22,537 nucleotides of DNA from JANXPZ01 sp034678345 (GTDB lineage Bacteria; Eisenbacteria; RBG-16-71-46): contig JAXDBZ010000217.1 in NCBI GenBank assembly GCA_034678345.1, forward strand, positions 1 through 22,537, given 5' to 3'. A program made the position numbers and the translations under genes. The notes below the pieces were generated by a model that worked only from the letters and a program-made list of their open reading frames with translations, had not been told where the DNA came from and did no database searches. How positions within the stretch are numbered: position 1 is the stretch's first letter; each line of letters begins with the position of its first letter. Below are positions 15,478 through 22,537 of the stretch, one piece after another.

Positions 15478-18141
15478 ATGCGTCAGGTCATGCGCTCCGC
15501 CCTGTTCGCGTCGGCCGTCGCCGCCCTGCTGTCCTGCCTGGGGGGGGCGTCCGCGCGGGCCGTTCCCACGCACGGCGACTCGGTGCCGCCGCTGCGGCCG
15601 GTGCGGCTCACCTCCCCGGTGGTCGTGGACGGCTCGCTGAACGATGCCGCCTGGCACGTGCCACCCACGCTCCGGACCTTCACTCAGGCGGGCGCGTTCG
15701 AGGGGCAGGTACCGCGCGAGAGCACCTGGGTGTGGCTCGCCTACGACGAGGACGCGCTCGTCGTCGCCGCGCGCTGCTGGGACGCGCACCCGGAGTCGAT
15801 GGTCGTGCGCCTGGTGCGGCGGGACACCGACACGGCGGTGGACTACTTCGAGATCCTGCTCGACCCGTTCCACGACCATCGCAGCGGCTACTACTTCGCC
15901 ATCAGCGCGGCCGGCGTGCTCTACGACGCCATCGGCTTCAACGACGGCTGGTGGGACGACACCTGGGACGGCGTCTGGTCGGGCCGCAGCCGGCGACAGA
16001 TGGTCCCGCGCGACGGGGCGGGCATGGCGGGCGGCGAGGGCACCGGCTGGACCACCGAGCTGCGCATCCCGTTCTCGCAGCTGCGCTACCGCCCGGGCGG
16101 GGAGCAGGTGTGGGGCGTGAACCCGCACCGCTTCATCGCCCGGCACAACGAGGACGACTTCTACGTGTACACGCCGCGCGAGGAGAGCGGCACGATGTCG
16201 CGCTGGGCCCATCTGGTCGGGCTCGAGAACGGCCACCGCGCGCGTGCCGTCGAGCTGGCGCCCTACGTGACCGGCAAGGGCGAGTACCTGGGGCACGCGC
16301 CGGGCGACCCGTTCAACGACGGCTCCCGCCACAGCACCGGCCTCGGCGCCGATCTGCGCACGGCGCTCGGCAACAACCTAACGCTCAACGCCACCGTGAA
16401 CCCGGACTTCGGCCAGGTCGAGGTGGACCCGGCGGTGGTGAACCTGTCCGACGTCGAGTCGTACTTCGAGGAGAAGCGCCCGTTCTTCACCGAGAACTCG
16501 CGCGTCTTCAGCTTCGGCAACGAGGGCGCGAACGACTACTGGGGCTTCAACTGGCCCGGGCCCACGGTCTTCTACTCGCGGCGCGTCGGCCGCGCGCCGC
16601 AGGGCGGCCTGCCGCTCGTCGAGTACGCCGACGTGCCGGTGGCCACGCGCATCCTCGGCGCGGCCAAGTTGACCGGCAAGCTCACGCCCAGCGTGAACTT
16701 CGGCATGATGCACGCCCTGACCGCGCGGGAGGAGGCGGACGTCTTCGCCGGCGGGCTCGAGTCGCGGGCCGAGGTGGAGCCGCTCACCTACTATGGCGTG
16801 GTCCGGGGGCTCAAGGAGTTCCGCGACCGGCGCCACGGTCTCGGGACGATGGTCACGCTCGCCCAGCGCCGCTTCGACGACCGCGGTCTCGAGAGCCTGC
16901 TGAACCGGCAGTCGCTCATGGCGGGGCTGGACGGTTGGCACTTCATCGACCGCCGGCAGGTCTGGGTGCTGTCGGGTTGGGCGGGTGTCACCCGGCTGGC
17001 CGGCACGCGGGAGCGGATGGCCGCGGTGCAGAACGACTCGCGGCACTACCTGCAGCGTCCGGACGTGAGCCACCTCGGGGTGGACAGCAGCGCCACGTCG
17101 CTCGCCGGCTACGGCGCGCGCCTGTGGCTGCACAAGCAGCAGGGCAGCCTCCTGTTCAACTCGGCGGTGGGGGTGCTCAGCCCGAAGTTCGACATCAATG
17201 ACATGGGCTATCTGGCGCGTGCCGACGTCGTCAACGCCCACCTCGGCTCCGGCTGGGCCTGGAACCGGCCGAACCGCTGGCGCCGCAGCGCCTGGGCGAT
17301 CGGCGCGCTCTACGAGAGCCACGACCTCGGCGGGAATCTCATCGCCCGCGGCCTCTATGCCTCGGTGGAGACGAGGCTGGTGAACAACACCGTCGTCCAC
17401 TGGAACGTCAACCCCATCGCCGTGGCCTACGACTACCGCCGGACGCGCGGCGGCCCGCTGGTCGAACTGCCGGCCGCCCTGCAGAGCGACGTGTCGGTGA
17501 CCACGGATCGCACCCGCCGCGTCATGTGGGGGCTGGGGCTCGGGGGCCTGCGGCGGCCGGGAGCGGACACCTGGAACTGGGACGTCAGCCCGAGCGTGAC
17601 CTGGAAGCCCGTCCCCCGGCTGGCGCTCAGCGTGGAGCCCACCTTCGAGCGGGTGGTGGAGAACGCGCAGTACGTGACCTCGATGGCGGCGTCCGGCGAG
17701 GTCCCCGACGATTTCGGCGACCGGCGCTACGTCTTCGCCCGGATGGATCAGAAGACGGTGGGGGCGCACATCCGGTGCAACGTCTCGTTCACGCCCAACC
17801 TGTCGCTCGAGACCTACCTGCAGCCGCTCATCTCGGCCGGGCGCTACGCCGACTTCAAGGAACTGGCGCGCTCGCGCTCGTACGACTTCGTCCACTACGA
17901 CGAGACGGGCGCGCCGGAGGGGCTGCCCGATCCATCGTTCAACTTCAAGTCGCTGCGCGGGAACGCGGTGCTGCGCTGGGAGTACCGGCCGGGTTCGGTG
18001 CTCTACTTCGTGTGGACGCAGCAGCGGACGGACTTCGAGCCGGACGGGGAGCTGCGCTTCGGCGCCTCGGCGCGCCGGCTGCTCGACGCGCAGGCGGACG
18101 ACATCTTCCTGGTGAAGGCCACCTACTACCTCGACCTCTAG
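15478..18141 (+). CDS. DUF5916 outer-membrane barrel with CBM9-like domain, array copy 4
   Basis: The product has 887 residues from the ATG at 15478, chosen because GAGGA (15465-15469) stands eight bases before it, as in copy 1. In-frame ATGs at 15463 and 15490 are alternatives; all lead to the same hydrophobic signal (SALFASAVAALLSCLGGASA). The CBM9-like domain has STWVWLAYDEDALVVAARCW and DHRSGYYFAISAAG. It carries the longest insert of the five in the loop before GWTTELRIPFSQ (about 180-193, Gly/Met/Arg-rich). NPDFGQ lies at 308, with TRGGPLV mid-barrel and the terminal block from 818. The last loop is the short DETGAPEGLP form, as in copy 2. It ends YYLDL. The SFGNEGANDYWGFNWP segment also matches copy 2, marking these two as closest relatives or as conversion partners. 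Confidence 0.9.
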   Translation: MRQVMRSALFASAVAALLSCLGGASARAVPTHGDSVPPLRPVRLTSPVVVDGSLNDAAWHVPPTLRTFTQAGAFEGQVPRESTWVWLAYDEDALVVAARCWDAHPESMVVRLVRRDTDTAVDYFEILLDPFHDHRSGYYFAISAAGVLYDAIGFNDGWWDDTWDGVWSGRSRRQMVPRDGAGMAGGEGTGWTTELRIPFSQLRYRPGGEQVWGVNPHRFIARHNEDDFYVYTPREESGTMSRWAHLVGLENGHRARAVELAPYVTGKGEYLGHAPGDPFNDGSRHSTGLGADLRTALGNNLTLNATVNPDFGQVEVDPAVVNLSDVESYFEEKRPFFTENSRVFSFGNEGANDYWGFNWPGPTVFYSRRVGRAPQGGLPLVEYADVPVATRILGAAKLTGKLTPSVNFGMMHALTAREEADVFAGGLESRAEVEPLTYYGVVRGLKEFRDRRHGLGTMVTLAQRRFDDRGLESLLNRQSLMAGLDGWHFIDRRQVWVLSGWAGVTRLAGTRERMAAVQNDSRHYLQRPDVSHLGVDSSATSLAGYGARLWLHKQQGSLLFNSAVGVLSPKFDINDMGYLARADVVNAHLGSGWAWNRPNRWRRSAWAIGALYESHDLGGNLIARGLYASVETRLVNNTVVHWNVNPIAVAYDYRRTRGGPLVELPAALQSDVSVTTDRTRRVMWGLGLGGLRRPGADTWNWDVSPSVTWKPVPRLALSVEPTFERVVENAQYVTSMAASGEVPDDFGDRRYVFARMDQKTVGAHIRCNVSFTPNLSLETYLQPLISAGRYADFKELARSRSYDFVHYDETGAPEGLPDPSFNFKSLRGNAVLRWEYRPGSVLYFVWTQQRTDFEPDGELRFGASARRLLDAQADDIFLVKATYYLDL
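17811..18041 (+). repeat. conversion-like tract shared with 12210-12440 (copy in gene 4)
   Basis: This is the partner of the tract in array copy 2, at a constant offset of 5601 bases with no insertion or deletion. The high identity includes silent positions, more than protein-level selection alone would need. Confidence 0.75.
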
Positions 18142-18158
18142 CCCGGCGGGGCGCCGGG
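18142..18158 (+). terminator. hairpin immediately after array copy 4
   Basis: CCCGGCG (18142-18148) pairs with CGCCGGG (18152-18158) across a three-base loop GGG, starting at the base after the TAG. It is the first of three hairpins in a row. Confidence 0.45.
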
Positions 18159-18172
18159 CGCTCGTCGGCCCG

Positions 18173-18200
18173 CCCGCCCCGCTGGTCGCCGCGGGGCGGG
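18173..18200 (+). terminator. second hairpin after array copy 4
   Basis: CCCGCCCCGC (18173-18182) pairs perfectly over ten bases with GCGGGGCGGG (18191-18200) around an eight-base loop. It lacks a T run. Confidence 0.45.
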
Positions 18201-18205
18201 GCCGG

Positions 18206-18231
18206 GCCGCCCCGGTGCAACCCGGGGCGGC
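18206..18231 (+). terminator. third hairpin after copy 4, in the leader of copy 5
   Basis: GCCGCCCCGG (18206-18215) pairs over ten bases with CCGGGGCGGC (18222-18231), loop TGCAAC. It overlaps the sequence shared with the leader of copy 2 (18203-18220 with 9811-9828). It could close the upstream transcript or act as a 5' leader element of copy 5, whose start is 84 bases further on. Confidence 0.45.
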
Positions 18232-18315
18232 GGCCCTCCGTCTATGCCAGCGAGGGGCCCACCCGGGCGGGACGTTCCCGCACGCTCCGGCCCCCATCCG
18301 ATCCGGGGGCACGTC

Positions 18316-21006
18316 ATGCGGTCTTCGATGTTGTTGTGGCTGTCGTTCGTGGTCGCCACCGCCGCCGGGCCGGCCGTGGCCGCGTCGGCCCCGCCCGGGC
18401 CGGGCGATGCGCTGCCGCCGGTGCCCGCCGTGCGGCTCGGCTCGCCGGTGACGGTGGACGGGGCGCTGACGGAACCGGTGTGGCAGGGCGCCCCGGGCCT
18501 GAGCCGGTTCGTGCAGTCGGAGCCCGTGGAGAGCGCCGCCGCCACCGAGAGCACCTGGGTCTGGTTCGCCTACGACGAGCACGCCCTCTACGTCGCGGCC
18601 CGCATGTGGGACTCGCACCCCGATTCGATCGTGGCGCCGCTCTTCCGCCGCGACAACATGGTCGCCACCGACTTCGCCGGCCTCATCCTCGATCCCTTCC
18701 ACGACCATCGCACCGGCTACGAGTTCGTCATCACCCCGTCGGGGGCGATCCTCGACGCCACGACCTACAACGACGGCCTGGAGGACTACTCCTGGGACGG
18801 CGTCTGGGAGGGGCGTGCCCGCCGCGACGGGGGCACCGGCGGGGACCGCGGGTCGGGCTGGACGTGCGAGATGCGGATCCCGTTCTCGCAGCTTCGCTTC
18901 ACCCCGGGCGAGCGGCAGGTGTGGGGCGTGAACTTCGGCCGCCTCGTTGCCCGCCGGGCCGAGAAGAGCTTTGCCGTGATCAAGCCCCGGGCCGAGAGCG
19001 GGTTCTCCTCGCGCTTTCCCCACCTCGTCGGCATCGAGGGGATCAAGAGCGGACGCACGATCGAACTGTCGCCCTACGTTACCGGCAAGGCGGAGTACCT
19101 GGCGCGCCCGGTCGGCGATCCCTTCAACGACGGGTCGCGGCACACGCCCGGCGCGGGCGGGGACCTGCGCATGGGCCTCGGCAGCAACCTGACGCTGAAC
19201 GCCACGGTGAACCCCGACTTCGGTCAGGTCGAGGTGGACCCGGCGGTGGTGAACCTCTCCGACGTCGAGTCGTTCTACGAGGAGAAGCGGCCCTTCTTCA
19301 CCGAGAACGCGGCCGTGTTCTCGTTCGGCACGGACGGTCCCAACGACAACTGGAACTTCAACTGGCCGGAGCCGACGTTCTTCTACTCGCGGCGCGTGGG
19401 TCGCGCGCCGCAGGGCGGCCTGCCGGACGACGCGGTGTTCGCCGACGTGCCGATGGCCACCCACATCCTCGGGGCGGCCAAGATCACCGGGCGGCCCGCG
19501 CCCGGCTGGAACTTCGGCGCCGTCCAGGCCCTGACCTCGCGCGAGCGGGCCCAGGTCTGGCGAGAGGGGGCCGAGTCGCGGGTCGAGGTCGAGCCACGCA
19601 CCTACTACGGCGTGCTGCGCGGGCAGCGCGAGACGCGCGAGGGTCGCAACGGGATCGGGTTGCTCTCGACGCTGGCCCAGCGCCGCTTCGGCGACGACGG
19701 GCGGCTCGAGGGCGACCTGAACCGCCGCTCGCTGCTGGCGGGGCTGGACGGCTGGCACTTCCTCGACCGCCAGAAGGTCTGGGTGCTGTCGGGTTGGGGA
19801 GCGATGTCGCGGCTGGACGGGACGGCCGCGCGCCTGGACGCGGTGCAGCGCGGACCGCTCCACTACTTCCAGCGGCCCGACGCCGACTACCTCGGTGTCG
19901 AGGACGTGACCTCGCTCACCGGGTTCGGCGGGCGGCTGGCGCTCAACAAGGAATCGGGCAACGTCGTGTTCCACACGGCGACCGGGATGCTCGACCCGGG
20001 TTTCGACGTGAGCGACATGGGCTACCAGTACTACGCCGACGTCATCAACAGCCACGTCGTCTCGGGCTACAAGTGGACGAAGGCGAACTCCTGGCAGACC
20101 CAGAGCTGGCTCATCGGCTACGCCGCGGCCAACTGGGACTTCGGCGGCAACCGCATCTGGAACTCGATCGGCAGCGCGAGCCACGTCACCTTCCGCAACA
20201 ACCACACGCTCGACACCGACATGAGCTGGAACCCCGAGGCGACGAGCAGCCGCCAGACGCGCGGCGGGCCGCGCATGCTGCGCCGGCCCGGCGGCGGGTT
20301 CAGTCTGCACCACGACTCCGACGACAACCGCCGCTTCTTCACCTGCACGAACCTGGTCTTCGAGACGGTGCCGGGGACCGACTCCTACACCTGGAGCGTG
20401 ACGCCCAAGATCGGCTGGAAGCCGGTGCCGAGCGTGTACCTGAGCGCCGGGCCCTCGATCGAACGCAACGTCGCGGACGCCCAGTACGTGACCGCGGTGG
20501 GGGCGGCGGGCGAGGTGCCGGCCGACTTCGGCGACATGCGCTACGTCTTCGCCCGGCTCGACCAGACCACGGTCGCCGCCAGCATCCGCCTCAACGTCAC
20601 GTTCACGCCGAACCTGTCGCTGCAGACCTACCTGCAGCCGTTCGTCTCCGCCGGCGACTACTCGGACTTCAAGGAGCTGGCGCGCACCGGCTCGTACGAC
20701 TTTGTCCACTACGGGCGCGACGGCGGCTCGAGCTACGACGCCGCGACGGGGATCGTGACGCCGGCGGGCGGGGGCACGCCCTTCGTGCTGGAAGACCCGT
20801 CGTTCAACTACAAGTCGCTGCGCGGGAACGCGGTGCTGCGCTGGGAGTACCGGCCGGGCTCGGTGCTCTACCTGGTGTGGACGCAGGAGCGGACGGACTT
20901 CGAGCCGCTCGGCGAGCTGCGCTTCGGGCCCTCGACGCGGCGGCTGCTCGACGCGCCGGCGAACGACATCTTCCTCGTGAAGCTCACCTACTACCTGAGC
21001 CTGTAG
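18316..21006 (+). CDS. DUF5916 outer-membrane barrel with CBM9-like domain, array copy 5
   Basis: The product has 896 residues. The ATG at 18316 gives the signal MRSSMLLWLSFVVATAAGPA with cleavage near AVAAS; the frame is open back to 18244 with Arg/Pro-rich sequence that I reject. GGGGGC at 18305 is a modest ribosome site. The CBM9-like domain has STWVWFAYDEHALYVAARMW, then DHRTGYEFVITPSG, where the aromatic YYF of its paralogues is altered. NPDFGQ lies at 299, followed by SFYEEKRPFFTEN. The segment SFGTDGPNDNWNFNW keeps the NWNF seen in copy 1. TRGGPRM is present and the terminal block starts at 827, the same residue number as in copy 1. The last loop is the long form (DGGSSYDAATGIVTPAGGGT). 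It ends YYLSL. It closes the array and meets the opposing lipoprotein gene after 12 bases. Confidence 0.9.
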   Translation: MRSSMLLWLSFVVATAAGPAVAASAPPGPGDALPPVPAVRLGSPVTVDGALTEPVWQGAPGLSRFVQSEPVESAAATESTWVWFAYDEHALYVAARMWDSHPDSIVAPLFRRDNMVATDFAGLILDPFHDHRTGYEFVITPSGAILDATTYNDGLEDYSWDGVWEGRARRDGGTGGDRGSGWTCEMRIPFSQLRFTPGERQVWGVNFGRLVARRAEKSFAVIKPRAESGFSSRFPHLVGIEGIKSGRTIELSPYVTGKAEYLARPVGDPFNDGSRHTPGAGGDLRMGLGSNLTLNATVNPDFGQVEVDPAVVNLSDVESFYEEKRPFFTENAAVFSFGTDGPNDNWNFNWPEPTFFYSRRVGRAPQGGLPDDAVFADVPMATHILGAAKITGRPAPGWNFGAVQALTSRERAQVWREGAESRVEVEPRTYYGVLRGQRETREGRNGIGLLSTLAQRRFGDDGRLEGDLNRRSLLAGLDGWHFLDRQKVWVLSGWGAMSRLDGTAARLDAVQRGPLHYFQRPDADYLGVEDVTSLTGFGGRLALNKESGNVVFHTATGMLDPGFDVSDMGYQYYADVINSHVVSGYKWTKANSWQTQSWLIGYAAANWDFGGNRIWNSIGSASHVTFRNNHTLDTDMSWNPEATSSRQTRGGPRMLRRPGGGFSLHHDSDDNRRFFTCTNLVFETVPGTDSYTWSVTPKIGWKPVPSVYLSAGPSIERNVADAQYVTAVGAAGEVPADFGDMRYVFARLDQTTVAASIRLNVTFTPNLSLQTYLQPFVSAGDYSDFKELARTGSYDFVHYGRDGGSSYDAATGIVTPAGGGTPFVLEDPSFNYKSLRGNAVLRWEYRPGSVLYLVWTQERTDFEPLGELRFGPSTRRLLDAPANDIFLVKLTYYLSL

Positions 21007-21018
21007 GACGAGGAGCGG

Positions 21019-21810
21019 TCAGCGCCCGGCCGCGGTGGCGTCGGCGAGCGGGCGCAGGCCCCAGCGCGCCGCCCGGTCGGTCAGCACGACCGGGCCCCGG
21101 GCCGGGGCGGCCGGGGCGCGGGACGAGACGACGCCGAAGTAGTGGGCGCCGTAGGTCTGCGCGTAACCGTCCGTGCACTCGGGGCAGGCGACGGTGAGGA
21201 AGACCTCGAGGACGAAGTCGAGGTCGCCGTCGTCGTCGCCGATCGCGGCGAGCGGCACGGCGAGGGCGAAGCTGCCGCGGCTCACGCGCAGCGTGGCCTC
21301 GCCGCTGCTCGGCCCCCAGCCGCCCGGGTACGCGTCGTCGAGCGTGATGCGCCGCACGACGGCGAGCCGGGTCGCGGCGTCCCACTCCACGCCGCGCACG
21401 ACGTACTCGTAGCCGAGCCAGTAGCCGGTCCGTCGCTGGTCCGTGTTGACCAGCACCTGTAGGCACCAGCCGCCGGGCTCGTAGGGCGAGTACTCCATCT
21501 CGGACCGGGGGCCAGCCGCCTGCAGGTTGCCGGTCAGGTGCAGGGTGCCGTTCACGACCGTGCCGCTCAGGTGCGTGATGACGGGGACGCGGTCCTCCCC
21601 GGTGGGCCACGGTGGTGGTGCGTGTCCGCCGCCGGGAGCGAGGGCGGCCGTGGGGTCGCCCCAACCGCCCACAGTCGGGTCGTGGGCGGGCGAGGTGGGA
21701 GAGAGGCGGCAGGAGCCCGCGGCGAACAGCAGGGCGGCCGCCACCGCCGCGAGTGCGGCGGGACGGGGCACGCGCAGCCGGGCCTCCCAACCACGGGTCC
21801 AGGGGGTCAT
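21019..21810 (-). CDS. probable lipoprotein, family not recognised
   Basis: The product has 263 residues. A positively charged start is followed by an Ala/Leu-rich core (about 17-31) and AAGSC, with C34 as a likely lipidated cysteine, although Ala instead of Leu at -3 makes the lipobox atypical. A low-complexity Pro/Gly linker follows (about 38-70). Then comes an all-beta-looking domain with WCLQVLVNTDQRRTGYWLGY, WDAATRLAVVRR, FALAVPLAAIGDDDGDLDF and an ACPECTDGY segment. The pattern of an internal W-D, a Phe-Ala-Val-Pro-Leu strand and a D-D-D-G-D turn recalls DOMON/CBM9-like sandwiches, but this is inference and I cannot name the family. It faces the barrel array tail to tail. A surface partner of the barrels is possible but unproven. 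The ATG at 21810 has only a weak GGCGAG upstream. Confidence 0.7.
   Translation of the reverse strand: MTPWTRGWEARLRVPRPAALAAVAAALLFAAGSCRLSPTSPAHDPTVGGWGDPTAALAPGGGHAPPPWPTGEDRVPVITHLSGTVVNGTLHLTGNLQAAGPRSEMEYSPYEPGGWCLQVLVNTDQRRTGYWLGYEYVVRGVEWDAATRLAVVRRITLDDAYPGGWGPSSGEATLRVSRGSFALAVPLAAIGDDDGDLDFVLEVFLTVACPECTDGYAQTYGAHYFGVVSSRAPAAPARGPVVLTDRAARWGLRPLADATAAGR
21022..21055. terminator. possible bidirectional terminator at the convergent junction
   Basis: GCGCCCG (21022-21028) pairs with CGGGCGC (21049-21055), with an inner GCCG/CGGC stem at 21029-21032 and 21042-21045. It lies just past the stop of array copy 5 and inside the last codons of the opposing lipoprotein gene, so it could serve both transcripts. 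No T tract was seen on either side. Confidence 0.3.
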
Positions 21811-22008
21811 CTCGCCAGAGGCATCCGCAAGGGGCGCGCCAGAGCGGACGCCGACGGGGTCGAGACGGCCAAGTCGCTGGCGGGCTTCGCGCTGGAGACC
21901 GCCTGGCGTGTGCGGCAGGCGCGCACGGCCGCGTCCGCTCCGAGGAGAAGTGTCGCCGGGACCAACAGGGAGTGGGGCGCGAGGCGCAGCTCCGGAGCGG
22001 GGATGCGG

Positions 22009-22537
22009 CTACCGCGCAGCGGGGGCGGCGGCGAGCCGCGACGAGTCCACCCAGGCGCGTCCCGCGCGGTAGAGCGCGAGCCGCTCGCGGATAGGCGCGG
22101 CGAGCGAGTCAGCGCCCGCGCGCCCGGCCAGCTCGCCGGCAAGGCGCGCCTGCTCGGCCGCCTCGGCGAAGCGCCCGTCCGCGGCTAGGGCCGCCGCCCG
22201 CGTGTCGAGCACGTTGGGATCGCGCCCGCCCGTGACCTCCGCGGCCCGCGTGGCGGCGCGCAGCGCCTCGGCGCCGTCCCGGACACCGGCCTCGGGGCTC
22301 GTGGCCAGCAGCCAGGCCAGCGCGTTCAACGCGTCGGGGTCGTCGGGCCGCTCGCGCACGGCCTGACGCAGGTGCGCCGCGGCGCGCGCGTCCTGCCCCG
22401 GCCGCGAGAGCAGCGCCAGCGCGATGGGCAGGTGGGCGCGGCGGCTCCCGCCCGCGACACGGGCCGCCCGCTCGAAGAGCGCCAGCCCCTCGTCGAGGCG
22501 TCCGCTGGCGACCGCGAGCATGCCGAGCCGGTCCAGC
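22009..22537 (-). CDS. TPR-repeat protein, C-terminal part (N-terminus beyond window)
   Basis: The frame is open to the right edge and reads LDRLG directly before an internal Met at 22521, so the gene starts outside the window; 175 residues are visible. Helical repeats rich in Ala/Leu/Arg include GRLDEGLALFERAARVAGG, HLRQAVRERPDDPDALNALAWLLATSP and LDTRAAALAADGRFAEAAEQARLAGELA. These fit tetratricopeptide repeats of about 34 residues. The LAWLLATSP-to-LDTRAAALA ending followed by IRERLALYRAGR is a common C-terminal cap in large TPR proteins, including TPR-bearing membrane glycosyltransferases, but the N-terminal domain cannot be seen. The 197-base gap to the lipoprotein gene (21811-22008) shows no clear gene or hairpin; it may hold the lipoprotein's promoter. 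Confidence 0.8.
   Translation of the reverse strand, partial: LDRLGMLAVASGRLDEGLALFERAARVAGGSRRAHLPIALALLSRPGQDARAAAHLRQAVRERPDDPDALNALAWLLATSPEAGVRDGAEALRAATRAAEVTGGRDPNVLDTRAAALAADGRFAEAAEQARLAGELAGRAGADSLAAPIRERLALYRAGRAWVDSSRLAAAPAAR

Larger units (their letters stand above)
7026..21006 (+). repeat. head-to-tail array of five paralogous DUF5916 genes
   Basis: Five complete genes of about 2.6-2.7 kb follow one another in the same direction with gaps of 65-211 bases. Two blocks are almost the same in all five. One is the 99-base NPDFGQ-to-FTEN block at 7908, 10795, 13625, 16399 and 19210. The other is the C-terminal block of about 113 bases at 9504, 12328, 15200, 17929 and 20794. The signal peptides and the mid-barrel region differ much more. 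This shows repeated tandem duplication. None of the five has an internal stop or frameshift. Confidence 0.93.

Noticed and set aside
7908..19308. The five repeated 99-base blocks as mobile or recombination sites
   Set aside because: They are in-frame parts of the DUF5916 hallmark and are explained by common ancestry of the genes; there are no flanking duplications or transposase genes.
16378..20709. Antisense open frame of 1443 codons over array copies 4 and 5
   Set aside because: Same cause: it mirrors the codon bias of the sense genes and has no recognisable domain. The similar frames at 9883-12936 and 12506-15454 are rejected for the same reason.
1..22537. CRISPR array, tRNA, rRNA, prophage or insertion sequence
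   Set aside because: I saw no short regularly spaced repeats, no RNA-gene signatures, and no integrase, transposase or phage structural genes.

Overview
This is a very GC-rich window with dense, short-gapped genes. It encodes secreted beta-barrel proteins and a predicted lipoprotein, so the source is a diderm (Gram-negative-type) bacterium. The dominant family, a family-9 carbohydrate-binding-like domain followed by a DUF5916 barrel, is common in Gemmatimonadota, Bacteroidota, Eisenbacteria and related lineages. Together with the base composition this suggests a high-GC member of that broad group, but no rRNA or tRNA is present to confirm it.

Layout. (1) 1-1564, minus: the first 521 codons of a YfhO-like multi-pass membrane protein that runs off the left edge. 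(2) 1759-6806, plus: a tight five-gene operon with a POT/MFS transporter, a BtpA/SgcQ-family TIM-barrel protein, a PfkB sugar/nucleoside kinase, pseudouridine-5'-phosphate glycosidase (PsuG) and an M50-like membrane metalloprotease. The last four genes are joined by 4-base GTGA, ATGA and TTGA overlaps. I read it as uptake, phosphorylation and cleavage of pseudouridine to uracil and ribose 5-phosphate, plus two accessory proteins of unknown role. A bulged hairpin at 6820-6866 probably ends this transcript. (3) 7026-21006, plus: five head-to-tail paralogues of 870-896 residues, each with a signal peptide, a CBM9/DOMON-like domain and a DUF5916 outer-membrane barrel. Each of the first four is followed at once by a strong GC hairpin. 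(4) 21019-21810, minus: a probable lipoprotein whose 3' end faces the array across 12 bases. (5) 22009-22537, minus: the C-terminal part of a TPR protein that runs off the right edge.

The two points of most interest are the five-member barrel array and the pseudouridine operon. The array shows near-identical blocks, a conversion-like tract shared by copies 2 and 4, and an alternating long/short C-terminal loop. The operon carries a BtpA-family protein, a POT-type transporter and a translationally coupled membrane protease. No gene-free stretch exceeds 300 bases. I saw no CRISPR array, RNA gene, insertion sequence or integrase.
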